The position numbers and the translations under genes were made by a program. The notes under the pieces are model-generated. The model did no database searches, was not told where the DNA came from, and saw only the letters and a list, made by a program, of their open reading frames with translations. A stretch of DNA of 64,000 nt from Plantago ovata (Eukaryota; Streptophyta; Magnoliopsida; Lamiales; Plantaginaceae), in the NCBI GenBank assembly GCA_028274465.1, contig CM051456.1:114753397-114817396 (forward strand), in the 5' to 3' direction. Of the stretch, positions 35,598 to 47,400 are shown one piece after another (within the stretch, counting starts at the first letter, position 1; the number at the start of each line of letters is the position of its first letter).

Positions 35598-36708
35598 TGG
35601 GTTTTTATGAACTGGTCTCGTGAGATTAGGGCCGAGCAGAGCAGGGTAGCGGGTTTACAGGAATAGCTAACAGAGGGAGTCACTCAATACAGACGTAGAG
35701 AGGAAGGAGTAACTCGATACAAACCTAAATAAGTGGATGGGAGTTGATTGTTGAGATAAGTTAGGTGTATTAACTGTTTCAAAGTCTTTGGTTTCATATA
35801 TCTTTGGTTTTTGGTTTATGTTTTCATAGGAAGTACAGAAACTTTTCATATTGTAGTACTGATTGTTTATGTTTCAGTGACACACTAGAGTGAAAATTCC
35901 TGTAAATATTACTATATGCATGCTGTCATATTTCATTCAGACACAGTTTTGGTGGAAATCATTGATACTACGTTTGTATCATTTGGAAGGCAAACCGATC
36001 GATATTTCGATTTTGTGTCATATTTCATGCTGTCTTTTCTGGTGATATATTGCGTCTAAGACTTTTTTATGTCAACCATCTTTCGGTTTTTAATTTTTAT
36101 GGCGTTGTAAGTTGTAACTAATTTTTATGTGTACATTCCAAATTTTGGATCCGAAATATCTGAAATTTTAGGAGAGATGAAATAAACTTGAATTGCAAAT
36201 TACAGATTAAAGTCAACAAAGTTCATGACCCTAAGATCAGATCAAAGCCCAATCCATCAGGTTGTGACTTGCGAGAACGGGCCATGGCCCTGGACGGGCC
36301 TGTACATTAGGCCCAAGTCCTGGCCCACCGCAGGTCGGGCCTTAGGTTTTTAAATTTGAATTTTTTTTCAATTATTTAGAAATAAAAAGGTTATTTTTCA
36401 GTTATGTAGTGTTGTAGTAGCAGAATGGTGAATCTATTTAATTTATATTTTTTACTTCAGATCAAATATTTCGATATAATTTTATATCATTTAAAATTTT
36501 TCATTAACTTTCTTATATGACATACTGATCTGACATTGAAATTAGTGAATATTAAGTTACTTAACAAATTATATAAATGAACTAAAAATGTATACAAATT
36601 ATTGTATATAATCACTTGGCAATCTTATAAATATAGAAAAATAATACAAATAAATTATAACATTATCGATACTACAAGTGTATAAATTATAAATTCAATA
36701 GTTATATA
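35598..36708. other. 3' UTR of the TFIIS-domain gene and spacer
   Basis: The first few hundred bases are likely 3' UTR. The GC-rich patch at 36280-36345 (GGGCC/GGCCC words) stands out from its AT-rich surroundings and may be the end of an old repeat, but no inverted or direct repeat partner was found. Confidence 0.4.
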
Positions 36709-36958
36709 CTCCCTCCGTCCCAGAGCAGTTGTACCATTTGCTTTTGGACACATAAAATAAGGAGAAGAGTTAAATATTGAGTTATATTGTTAGTGGGTGT
36801 TGTTTTTACTTTATGGAGAATTTGTGGCCACAAAGATGTGTTGATGTAATATAAAATTATTATAATCATGTCCAAATATGGCAAAGAAATGAAATGGTGC
36901 AACTCTAACGGGACGCCCAAAATGACAAAATGGTGCAACTGTTCTGGGACGGAGGGAG
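36709..36958. mobile_element. 250-bp Stowaway-type MITE
   Basis: Both ends carry CTCCCTCCGTCCCAGA in inverted orientation, extending to about 30 bp with few mismatches. The element is flanked by TA on each side (36707-36708 and 36959-36960), the target choice of Tc1/mariner elements. CTCCCTCCGTCCC is the hallmark Stowaway terminus. The interior is non-coding and AT-rich. The near-identical ends indicate a relatively young insertion. Confidence 0.92.
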
Positions 36959-36960
36959 TA

Positions 36961-38380
36961 TAAAAAATAATTCCATATAAATTCTATATATAATTATGGG
37001 TCGGGCCGAGCTCAGGATGAGCCTTTGTATTTTCCAGAGGAACAGAAATCTGGAAAATATAGAGCCTGAGTGAAAAATAACAAAAATCCGAGTGACTATT
37101 ATAGAGATTAATACTCTTTTTGTGAAATACTCTAATATACAATCTTTTGAAATACAATTGATAAAAAAGAAATGTCACAACCCTTCAGATTATATCCACG
37201 ACGACTATGTTTTCAACATAACATTAAACTATTATACACGTTGTTTGGGTTAGACTTTAATTTATTTTTTTAGTTACAAGAATTCATTATCCACAATCCA
37301 TGTTACACTTTAGTCATACATAAGAGTTTGAGCTACACAGGTATGTCATTATGTACAATCCATGTGACACTTTAGTCACACATAAGAGTCAATGAAGCCA
37401 CACGACACAACCGCATGTCGCAACATCTAATATAACAAAAAGAAAAATTCAGAAAATATGTATATCTTCCGATCATGTCAGCTCGTAATATCATCTATCA
37501 CACCCCATCAACACCCTCAGCTTGTTCAACCCTCATGCTAAAGATCAGAAAATATAATTAATTGTCTCACATCAGCTACCTGATCAATGGAGCTAATGTA
37601 CAACGAACCGTCCAAGGAATGTGCGCATCAATAGTAAGTTTCTTAATACCAATCAAAGTTTTGAACCTCTTTTTGTGATACTAAAGGCACAATAGTCATG
37701 GCCCTAATGTGGCCAACGCGCATAGCAAACTCCATGTTAGTCTCGTCGAGGTCCTTCTGGATCGAATCGGTTGCCTGACGATACAGGATCATCCGGTCGA
37801 TCGCTGTCTCCATATTGTGTTTCTTATTCGCAAGCTTGCAGAATGATTTCATGATTGCAGACACGTTCTCTCGGTTCTCGTTCTCCTTTGCTGCGATCAC
37901 CTGAATCTTCTCTTCAATCTTAAATTTGCAAGTGAATTGTGTTCTTTGGGTTGGGCGTTAACATACATGTTAACTTCAATTATCTAGATCGTCTGATCAT
38001 GTATGTATTCTAATGAATGAAAAGATACATATATAAGAATATAAATATATAGCAACAACGTCGATTCAGAAATAAAAACATGGATGTTGAATGAGAATTC
38101 ATAATTCATCGTCGATTTGAAGATAGACTCTGCGAAGGTGATTCAGAAATTAAAGAATAAACATTAATACCTTTATCAAATTATAGGTGTCCAATATCTA
38201 TCCTCCACAACATTCCAACAACTCATATAGCTAATATAATTGGTTCTATATGTCTCTTTGACAAATTTTCATATTCATTCTAGTTACAGAGATAAATTAG
38301 AATATTTGAAAAAAAGACGAGATATTGGTATCTAACCTTCTTTATACCTTCTTTATAAAAAAGAAACCATATAATTTTAA
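36961..38380. other. Intergenic DNA with one coding-like minus-strand frame
   Basis: Apart from the frame described at 37643-37920, nothing was recognised. A direct repeat of CATGT.ACACTTTAGTCA(T/C)ACATAAGAGT words occurs near 37300-37390. Confidence 0.4.
37643..37920 (-). pseudogene. Coding-like fragment of unknown origin
   Basis: The minus-strand frame ends at 37643 and can be read from about 37920. Its composition is protein-like (Glu, Lys, Met, Asn, with a helical pattern such as DRMILYRQATDSIQKDLDE). No start context, partner exon or domain was recognised. It could be one exon of a dead gene or a transposon remnant. Confidence 0.25.
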
Positions 38381-38439
38381 TACTCCCTCCATTTTGTAAT
38401 AACTGGCGTTTTAAAATTTTGAGGATTTGGAATTTAATT

Positions 38440-38840
38440 GTTGTTTTGGAATTTAAAATTTTGAGGATTTGGAAACCTGCTAGATCTGGAAAATCTTCAG
38501 CTGTTACCATTGATCTCCTGTTGGAGACCTACGAGAAAGACCATAATTATGCTTCCTTAAGGCTCGAGAAAAGGCTGATGAGAAGCCCGATGCTACTATT
38601 GCTCAGGTTCTTGAGGCTAATCGCAGGGTAATGATTCTCACCAAGTTATTGTCCCTTAACATTGCTAAGTTATTTGCAGTACTTCATTTGGACAACCTGA
38701 CTGGATTGAGGGTTCATCTCCGTAAAGGTAAGGTGCTACAAGTCTGATGGACTTGAGGAGGGAGGCTGCTTTCATGGGTATTGATGTTGTTCCAGATCTT
38801 CCTCCCCCGGTTGTTCCTCAGCCTGCAGATTTGGATTAAG
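38440..38840 (+). pseudogene. Frameshifted gene or retroelement scrap
   Basis: Three protein-like pieces follow each other in different frames: AVTIDLLLETYEKDHNYAS, then AREKADEKPDATIAQVLEANR, then MDLRREAAFMGIDVVPDL, which ends in PADLD and a stop at 38838-38840. The frame changes between pieces show decay. The composition is that of a real protein, but the family was not recognised. The region starts just after a CTCCCTCC-type Stowaway end near 38384, so transposition may have carried or cut it. Confidence 0.35.
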
Positions 38841-39076
38841 TCCACCTAGAGTAGAGTTGGGTAGACCATTCTTTCAATTGTTTCGGTTTTGGTTAGGTTT
38901 TCAAACATTTCCTGCTACTCAATATTTCTATTTCATTTGGAAAAAAGAAAAAAAAAAAAAACTTACTTCATCTTTATTGTATTCTTATTGGTTAAGCATG
39001 AATATTTGGCTTTTCATTATTATTAATTTATTAATTTTTAATGCCATTAATGATGCAAATATAGAACCTGTTTACC

Positions 39077-39660
39077 TTTTTTTTTTTTAAAGAAATATGT
39101 GACTTTCATTTTACAAATCGGCTAGGCCAACAATTATACAGTAGGCAAATCATCTAGGCCCTCGCGTGAACATGAAGTCGTCCGTGCAAGACGGTGAGCA
39201 ACTTCATTACAAATACGTGGGGTAAAATTAAAGCTTAACGAATCAAAACCAGAAGAAAGGAGTTTAATGTCTTGCAAAATAGGTCCTAAATCAGAAAATA
39301 AATGACTACGATTCCGAATCATATTGATGATTAATTGGCAATCACTCTCAATTATTATCTTATTCCAGTCACGGTCCGAAGAAAACTTCAAACCTTCACG
39401 AGTAGCATACGCCTCAGCTACGGATGGGTAAAGAAAAAGTGGGATAATAACCTGATTCCAACCCAAGATTTGGCCCAAAATGTTATGGCCCACCAAGCCC
39501 AAACCAATAGCTTTACCCAAACTCACTTGTGCTGAATCAGTATTAACCTTAACACACTCCCCTGTCGATGGCCTCCATTCTTCCGGCATCTCTGTACGTC
39601 GATCCGTAACAGTCCGCTGGGGACTCAAAATCTGATCAAATCCTTTATCTACTACAGACT
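39077..39660 (-). mobile_element. 5'-truncated LINE remnant with RNase H domain
   Basis: The minus-strand frame 39628-39134 encodes a plant RVT_3-type RNase H domain. Key residues are present: VNTDSA (Asp), AEAYATREGL (Glu), ESDCQLI (Asp) and NEVAHRLA. After the stop there is a short tail and then a T12 run at 39077-39088, which is a poly(A) tail on the minus strand. That layout, RNase H near the 3' end followed by poly(A), fits a plant L1-type LINE cut off at its 5' end. The target-site duplication was not identified. Confidence 0.68.
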
Positions 39661-39728
39661 CATCTATAGTTTCAATTCATAATATTTATTCACTAGTTTC
39701 TTATTTACAACACATCCATATTATATAC

Positions 39729-40017
39729 TCCCTATATCCCTCTAAAAGCTTTCTGTTTTTTAAATTGGAAATATTTGTTATAATTATTATACCCACGTAC
39801 CATACAACTATATTTTCAACTTTACCACCCCACTCATCATTCTTTACTATAATAATACCCCAATCACCATACTTTTCTTATTTTTTATTTAAGAAATACC
39901 CCACTCACAATAATTTTATCATTCTTTATTCAAATAGTACCACATTTTCACCCATGTCTCTTAAAACTTGTGCTTGCAAGAGAAATGAGAAGCTTCTCAT
40001 GGAATGGAGGGAGGAGT
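39729..40017. mobile_element. Degenerate Stowaway-like MITE
   Basis: The left end reads TA-CTCCCTATATCCCTCT and the right end, read in reverse, TA-ACTCCTCCCTCCATTCC; each continues to AAGCTT. These are imperfect CTCCCTCC-type ends flanked by TA. The interior is AT-rich and non-coding. It is older than the 36.7-kb copy. A tRNA-like SINE candidate starts directly next to its right edge. Confidence 0.5.
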
Positions 40018-40180
40018 TATAAGGGTGGCCGAGTGGTAAGGGGTGCTAGAGTAGCACAGGAGAGGTCGGTGGTTCGAACCCCCAACGGAATAATTGAAGA
40101 TTGGAGTTGCACCAATGACACACCACATACTCAACTAGACCAACGAGGCAGACACTCTCAAGCTCACATCAGTCTTTGAA
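40015..40180 (+). mobile_element. tRNA-derived SINE candidate
   Basis: An RNA polymerase III A box (TGGCCGAGTGG, 40026-40036) and B box (GGTTCGAACC, 40071-40080) sit about 34 bases apart, the tRNA-like internal promoter. The sequence around them cannot fold into a full tRNA: the acceptor arms do not pair and the T stem is poor. About 100 unrelated bases follow the B box, which is the normal plan of a plant SINE. The 3' end and target duplication were not found. Confidence 0.55.
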
Positions 40181-42012
40181 GAACACACTCTCACACTTGA
40201 ATCGAGTAGAGTTTATACATTCTAGCTATCAAAGTATTATTACTTTGAGACAAGTGCATTTTTACTAAGTTGATTAGGTTCACACTCATTTCACTTGAGT
40301 TAGAGATGGACAAAAGTCGTTTTTACGAGTGAGAACTGTCACAAGGCTCCTCGTCACGTGTAGTTTAGTTGAATTTGTTCATTGCGCGCTGAAGATCTTT
40401 CAAACTTTGTTTGAAAGATTTCATTTCTTCGTAGATTACATTGTAAGTAATCTTTTGGCCCTCAAGACACATGAGTTTATATATTACTCCTATTGATTGA
40501 AAAAATTTTGTGTATGTATTTTTATCTTTACTATTTTTTGCTTTTTCATATTTTGTTGAGGTATTGTTGGACAACATATTGTCAACATTTGACTTCAACT
40601 CCAGAAAACTCAATCAGATTATTTGTTTATATTGTTTTGCAAATTATATTCTAATTCTCGAAGCTCTCGCACGAAACCACCTAACTGTTTTTAGTCAAGA
40701 TTACTTGTGCCACCTGATCAAGTGTTCTCCTATCTTCCTTGTGGGTCAGTTTGAATATAATTGAGGATAAAATCAAGTAAATGGCTAGACATGAATGCGG
40801 CCAACTTGGTAAACAAGGTACTTCCTCCATCTATGCAAAAGTTTATAATTTAAAACACGTTGATTTTTTAGGCTCTCTCTTCGTCTGAAAGCTCATTATT
40901 TTCACTTCAATTCAATTCAATTTTGTTCATATTCATTCAGTTCAGTTAAGTTAAAATTTGATTAGTTGTATTTTATACGACAAAATAATAAATTCAGTTC
41001 AATTATGTTCAATTTAGTTATGTTCTATTAAGAGGAAACGCACAATTTCTTAATGTCAGGTTTGATCTCGTGTTAATTCTAAATCATAGTATCGAAAAAT
41101 CATTTATAAAGTACAAAAATATAATGATTATATTTGAAGTGGCATTTTGAACGAACTACCAAACTTTTCGAGTGCAGATGTTCTTTTTCTCTAGAAACCA
41201 AATTTATTACTCATCCGTTTTGTTTTAAGATTCTTTACGTATTCCATTGTTGCCACTTTCAATTTTTACGTTTTCTTTTTTGGAAAATCTTTTCTTCACA
41301 ATTTTATTGTGGATCCTACCACTAAATCAAATACCACACTCATTATACAAACCTCCTAAAACTGAAATTTCAAAGCAAACAAACGTAAAGAATCCAAAAA
41401 AAAATGGATGGATGATAACTGTAACACAGATTTATTTGATGATAGAAGTGGTTCAACTGATCCATAACTTTTAACAGACCTGATTTTTCAATAAGTTTGT
41501 AAATCAAATGTGGCAATGAAGACAAAAAGTGAAACTATATCATCATATCAGGAAAAGTTTGGACAGATCTGCCCGAATAGTTTTGGAATATTAAATTTAT
41601 GCTTGCTTAAATTTCTTTAAGTACTTCCATTTCAGAAGGTACAATCACAAAGGAAGAAAACAAATAATCTCAAGTCTCAACCCTGTAGACGGGGTCACGG
41701 GAGCCACCTCATATAACACGTCAAAATTCCACAAAGATCTGTATGGTACCAATGATGAACTGCTACTCTTTTTCTTCTAACTTATACTTCTATAGTCCTC
41801 ATGGATTCAGCATACTGATACATTCTATCAAACAAGTGAAGAAGTTCGGCTCAAAAGAATATAAAGAAAGTGCACAAATAGCCCTCATGGATTCAGCACC
41901 TTCATATCTGCATCATGAAAGGCAAGACTGGTGGTGAATAACAAACCACCAGGATAACTCCATGTTCGAGCGCATTTGTTGGCCGCAATCACATATTGGG
42001 GATGCTTTCGAA
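40181..42012. other. Intergenic DNA with one dispersed repeat
   Basis: No gene was recognised. It holds the second TTCAGTTCA-family repeat (separate entry). The part close to 42 kb is the likely 3' UTR of the minus-strand helicase gene. Confidence 0.45.
40868..41035 (+). repeat. TTCAGTTCA-rich dispersed repeat, copy 2
   Basis: It follows the same order of words as the 29.2-kb copy: TCTTCGTCTGAAA, TCATTATTTTCA, ATTCAGTTCAGTTA, TTAGTTGTATTTTA and AATAAATTCAGTT. Divergence between copies is moderate. No coding capacity. Confidence 0.6.
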
Positions 42013-44401
42013 CTACTTGCGCTTATATCTGCAAAGAAAACATAATGCTGATAAGCATCCAAAATCACATAGATTTTCTACAATAAATAATTACTTCACA
42101 TAGATTTTCTACAATAAATAATTACTTCACACATACTCAATATTAAGGTCAACACTTCCTTAAATGCATAAATTGAAACCCACCATCACCACTTATTAAT
42201 CATTAATCTCTCTCTCACACACACATGTTATCCATGATCTCTCATACTTTATATTATCGACCCAAAACTTTATTAATATAATACTCCACGAACCGGAAGG
42301 AGTATAAAACAAGCTTTCACTACAATGAAATGTTACTTCAGTAGCCTCGTATCAGTTATGACATTCTGAACAAAGGCAGTCTGGTTTATCAATGTTCTTG
42401 ATGGATTGGGTTGGGTTGCTGCTTCAAGCATAATATGAAGACGAGAATAATTTTAGTTGAAAGCATTAAGGAAAGATCCATACCTAGACTTGCTCTTGAA
42501 TGCAGACTTCTTCTTCCCGCCGCTTCGAAGAGTTTTCTTTTGCCTTTTCTCACTCATATCACCCTGGAAGAGTTCCTGCATGTCCTCGGTTCTTGATTTG
42601 GTTGAGTGGGTAGAGGGCTTGGATTTTTTCACCGACTTCCGTACAATCTTGCCAGCATCAACAGCCCTTTTAGCAGCCTTCACTGCTTTTGCTCTACGAT
42701 ACGCCACATCGACAAGAGCAATTCCGGTCTTCTCTTTATTATTTTTCACCCCTCCCTGGTCATATTTAGTATGAAATCATTAGAAGAATACTCGCTGAAG
42801 CAACTATTGAGACATTGGACCTACCAAACCAACGGAAGGTAAAAGGCAAAAGTCGTGGATATGGACTGCCAGCTATGAAAAAAAGTACAAGTCGTTTCTG
42901 TCCAATTTGCTTCAGATGATATCCAAAGCATAGATTTGCATCTAATACTACAACTAGGACTTGGATCAAAGTAAAATATGGTCTAAGAATTGAAACCATA
43001 ATTATAAACAGTTTCATGGAACCTCAGACCATTTGAAACTCCGTTACTAGCAACCCTAGTTATTGTAGCAAAATCATGCTCAAATACTAGTGTTCTGCAT
43101 GTTATTAAGAGAGAAAAGAACATATACCTTGACTTCAACTTCATCTTCATCCTCCAACATCTCTCTAGCAGCCTCCAACTTCCTACGCTTCTTTCTAGGC
43201 AAATTTTTCTGTTCAAACAAAAAGTCACATTAGGAAAACTGGGATGCACTTTCTACTAAGATGTACATGTATGATGCTACCTCGCGTTCACGCTTCCTCT
43301 TTTCCTTCATCTTCAACTCTTCTGCTTTCTCAGCACTGATCATCTCACTGCCAGGACCTTTGCGCTTCACTAGTGCTTCCTGGGCAACAATTGCAGGTGT
43401 ATACCAAATAGTTCAGAAATCAATGCAACTCAAATAATTGCTTGAAGCAAAACGCTTGGGACAGAGAAAATTCACAATCACGCAACAATGAAACCAGGCA
43501 GGAAGAAACTAATAGGCTTTAAAAAATTAAGGAAACCCTGAAAGTCCGGAACATACAAGAAACAAAAGTTGGCTATAACATGTTTATACACTCCCTTTTA
43601 TCAGGAAAGCATCTTGCATGAAGCCGGCAACTAAATCTTGTTAATAAACTTTCAGCTTGTTTCACAATTTACAAATTATTTCATGAACCCAAAAAAGACC
43701 ACGAAATGCCTAGAGTCCAGAGAATGAATAACTAAATTACCTTTGTTGCCTGTGCTTGTAGCTTCTTCTCCTTTTCGGTAACAAACCATGTCTTTTTAGG
43801 ACGTGAATATATTTCATCCCTGTGTGCGATCATGTTCTCCGCCTACAAACAAAAGAAGAATTATGTTTACCAATGAAGACACAAATAGCTAGGATATCCT
43901 GGATGGACACCAGACCTGCCCCCCCCCCCCCCAAAAAAAAAAAAAAAAATTCACACCCACCAAAAACATAAAAAAGTAAAATAATGATAAAAATAAAAAT
44001 AAAAGAACATAAAACAAAGTTATAAAAAATATGGTGATGCATATTCAATTTTTCATGAAATGTCTTGGCAGTTCTAGAATATTAACAAGTCTCTTAGAAA
44101 ATATGGATTTAATAAGACACCTTTGTTGCCTCCATTTCTGCTTTCCTTAAAGCCATCTCTTCCCTGTAGCAAGAGGAAATGGCAGTGTTAATACATGTAG
44201 TTTCCATGCAGTATGTCAAATTCGCAAAACATCCAATACCTCTCTTCCTGAAGAATTGAGCCCACTTGCTCTTCTAATTGCTCAATTATTTGAGACCACT
44301 TATTTATTGATTGCTCAGCAACCGTTCGACTCTTCAGATTCGAACCAATTTTTTTACTCTGCCATAATGGTACAAGAGATTGTTTATATATTTAACTCGA
44401 G

Positions 44402-44499
<98 letters not shown>

Positions 44500-47400
44500 C
44501 ATCAAGAAAGGAACTGGACAAAAACTAAAAGCACACTGGATTTCAGGCAACATTGTTGAACAAATAGCTGCTAAATCCTGATTGGTAACCATACAATTCA
44601 ATGAAACACAGATATATTAACAGCAAATGTTAATCCTCAAAAAAAAAAAAAAAAAGTACACTAAATTGTCAAAAAGAGTTATTTTCAACTTCCACTTTGC
44701 TATGTTAACAAATAGAACATTTTAGGAAAGACATTGGCTTCACAAATACGTTACTCGGATCTAATAGTATTGCCAGCTAAATGCAATTGGATATGTTCTT
44801 ATAGGTGGCCGGTTTATCAATCTATTAACAGTAGCCCTCTTGCAAGTAAAATTCCATGTTTGTGACATACTCCCGCCTACTATAATCAATCGCCCACCAT
44901 AATTGTAACACTAAATTTATTACAGCCGGCAAATTTTTGTCTGTTTTTAAACACAACCTGATAATTTATATTTGCACAATCGTTTTGAACCAAATCTTTC
45001 AAATCAAAGAGTTTTGCTTCATTAAAGAAGCTATGAGAACAGCAGTTGCACAATTTAGCTTAAACCTGAGAAAAAAAAGGCATATTTATTGTTTATTGGC
45101 AGGTTCTCATGTACAGAGCGAAATAGCAACCTGGTGCTAGTGCACAAATTTTATGTTCAAAGTTGATCGCAGTGAATACACATTTGAGCAATAGTGAATC
45201 CATTTCTTTTACTGCAAAGTGGTAGAAGAAAAGTGCTTACAATAGCTTTCTGAAGATAACGATCATTATCAGTAACAAAGGTTACAGCATATCCTGCTCG
45301 GCCAGCTCTGGCTGTTCGACCCACCCTATGAACATAACTGCAGAAGAACAAATATTAGAAATTGTCGTTTCATCAGTATGGATAAATTCAAAACCAGTTA
45401 AGAAAACTTAAAGGGCAACAAACATTTTATATAGAGAGTACCAAACTTCCAATCAGAGAGAACATAGAATTTCATCTATTGAAGATGATTACAGAAAAAA
45501 TTAATGGCTAATGAACAACAATTCATGAAGCTGGTATTTACCTGGTAAGATCTCGAGGACACTCAAAATTGATAACTGTTTGGACACCAATAATATCAAG
45601 ACCCTGAGAAGAGAAAATAGAATGATCAGATGTAACAAACAACAGGTCAAGAGGGCACAAGCAGTATAATATAAATTAACTGAAATAAGATCATCATTTT
45701 GCTCGATGGATAGGAAATAAGCATTCATACACGAGCAGCAACGTCTGTTGCAAGTAAAAAGTCTACTTCCTGCTTCCTGAAAACCTCCAAGGCCTGTAAG
45801 GAGTATATCACGCACAAACACTTCAACAAAAGGAAATCACTGGAAACTCATTCATAAAAAAAAGGAGCGAGAAATTACATCTAAACGCTGGGCCTGGGTG
45901 AGGTTTCCATGCAGTTCAGCAGCTTTGAGGCCAACTAACCCAAATATAATTTTCAGTCTGTGCGCTTCGAACTTTGTTCCACTAACAAAAGAATGTAGAT
46001 CTAGTTAGTGGCAGACATATTTTTACAGATAGATGCATATTACAACTTTGTTCCACTAACAAAAGAATGTAGATATAGTTAGTGGCAGACATATTTTTAC
46101 AGATAGATGCATATTACGCAGTGTAGAGTAAGTAAAAGACTATCTAATTATATCTACCCTGTGGTTTGAGTTACACATTAGATCACGACATCTGAAAAAT
46201 TACATACAGGTCCAAATTCAACTTTCTGTTGAATATGTTGTATGCTAGAGAAATTAGAAATCATCAGTCCTGATTGAGACAGGAAAAACCTGAAAATAAT
46301 AACTTGCGATGTAAATGTCTTGGAGCATAAAGCAAGTAGAACTGCTTCCTGATTCCCTTCACGTGTTCGGCGTATACGAACCACTCTGCATACCAAATTG
46401 ATGGGTTTTTACCATGGATTTTGCATAAATATAAGAAATTTTCAACTGATTATTCTTCAAACAAAACCCAACATTACTTACTCTTCAGTCAATGTCGAAG
46501 GTCGCTTTGTCGATGGATCTGCGGACAGACGCAGGGGCTGATTTAGTGAAAGCTTAATAAGCTCATCAACTTCTTCAGTCATGGTTGCTGAAAACAACAT
46601 AGTCTGCCTCCTTTTAGGGCACAACTTAACCTGAATAAAACAGGGGTACAAATTATTCCAACAATGATATTCAGAATGAAAACACAAACGTGGAATTATA
46701 AAAGTAGTGACCATTAGATGCCTCTGTTATCCAAGGTTGTCAACAGTCAACACCAGGTTGTGATTTCAGAGACCCGGCAAAACAAGCAAATAAATAATAT
46801 TGTAACTACTGCAAATTCCGAGCTCAGAATCCATTAACCAACAGTCATTTACTTACGAACATAAAACCCAGAAGCACGTACACACTTGTTCTCAAATAAA
46901 AGGTAAATAGTTCAGTTATTACCAGTTGACGAATTTCATTACTAAATCCAAGCTCAAGGAGCCGATCAGCTTCATCGAGTATCAATATTGCCAGTTCATC
47001 CAGATGCACAGACATAGAGTTAAGCAAATGGTCTATCATACGTCCCGGAGTTGCAATTACAATATCAGGCAGTGTTCTCAAGGCTGCCTCTTGCACCTAG
47101 AAAAACGTGCATTAGCAATAAGTACAGAATAACAGTCCAATTAAATATGCAGAAATAAAACACAAGTTAATGAATCTAATAATATGCTGTCTAGGAATCA
47201 GCTGTACTGAAGCAAATTTATATACCAATCCTCCTCTCCAGAGATAGAAAGGATTGAAGGGAGTCGAGCATTGGTGTTTGGTGGAGCAAACTCATCACAT
47301 ACAGAACAGTAAATTACATGATAATTAAGGACTTGACCACAAAAAATGTGTCCACTATGAGTAAAACAGCTAACCTTTGATGAAAGGCCTCCAATTATCA

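Noticed and set aside
40020-40095. A functional tRNA gene (Ser/Leu-like)
   Set aside because: A and B boxes are present, but acceptor and T-stem pairing fail and no anticodon arm can be placed. SINE is the better reading.
44256-44601. Open frames with long Ile-Tyr repeats on both strands
   Set aside because: They are translations of the TA microsatellite inside an RH28 intron.
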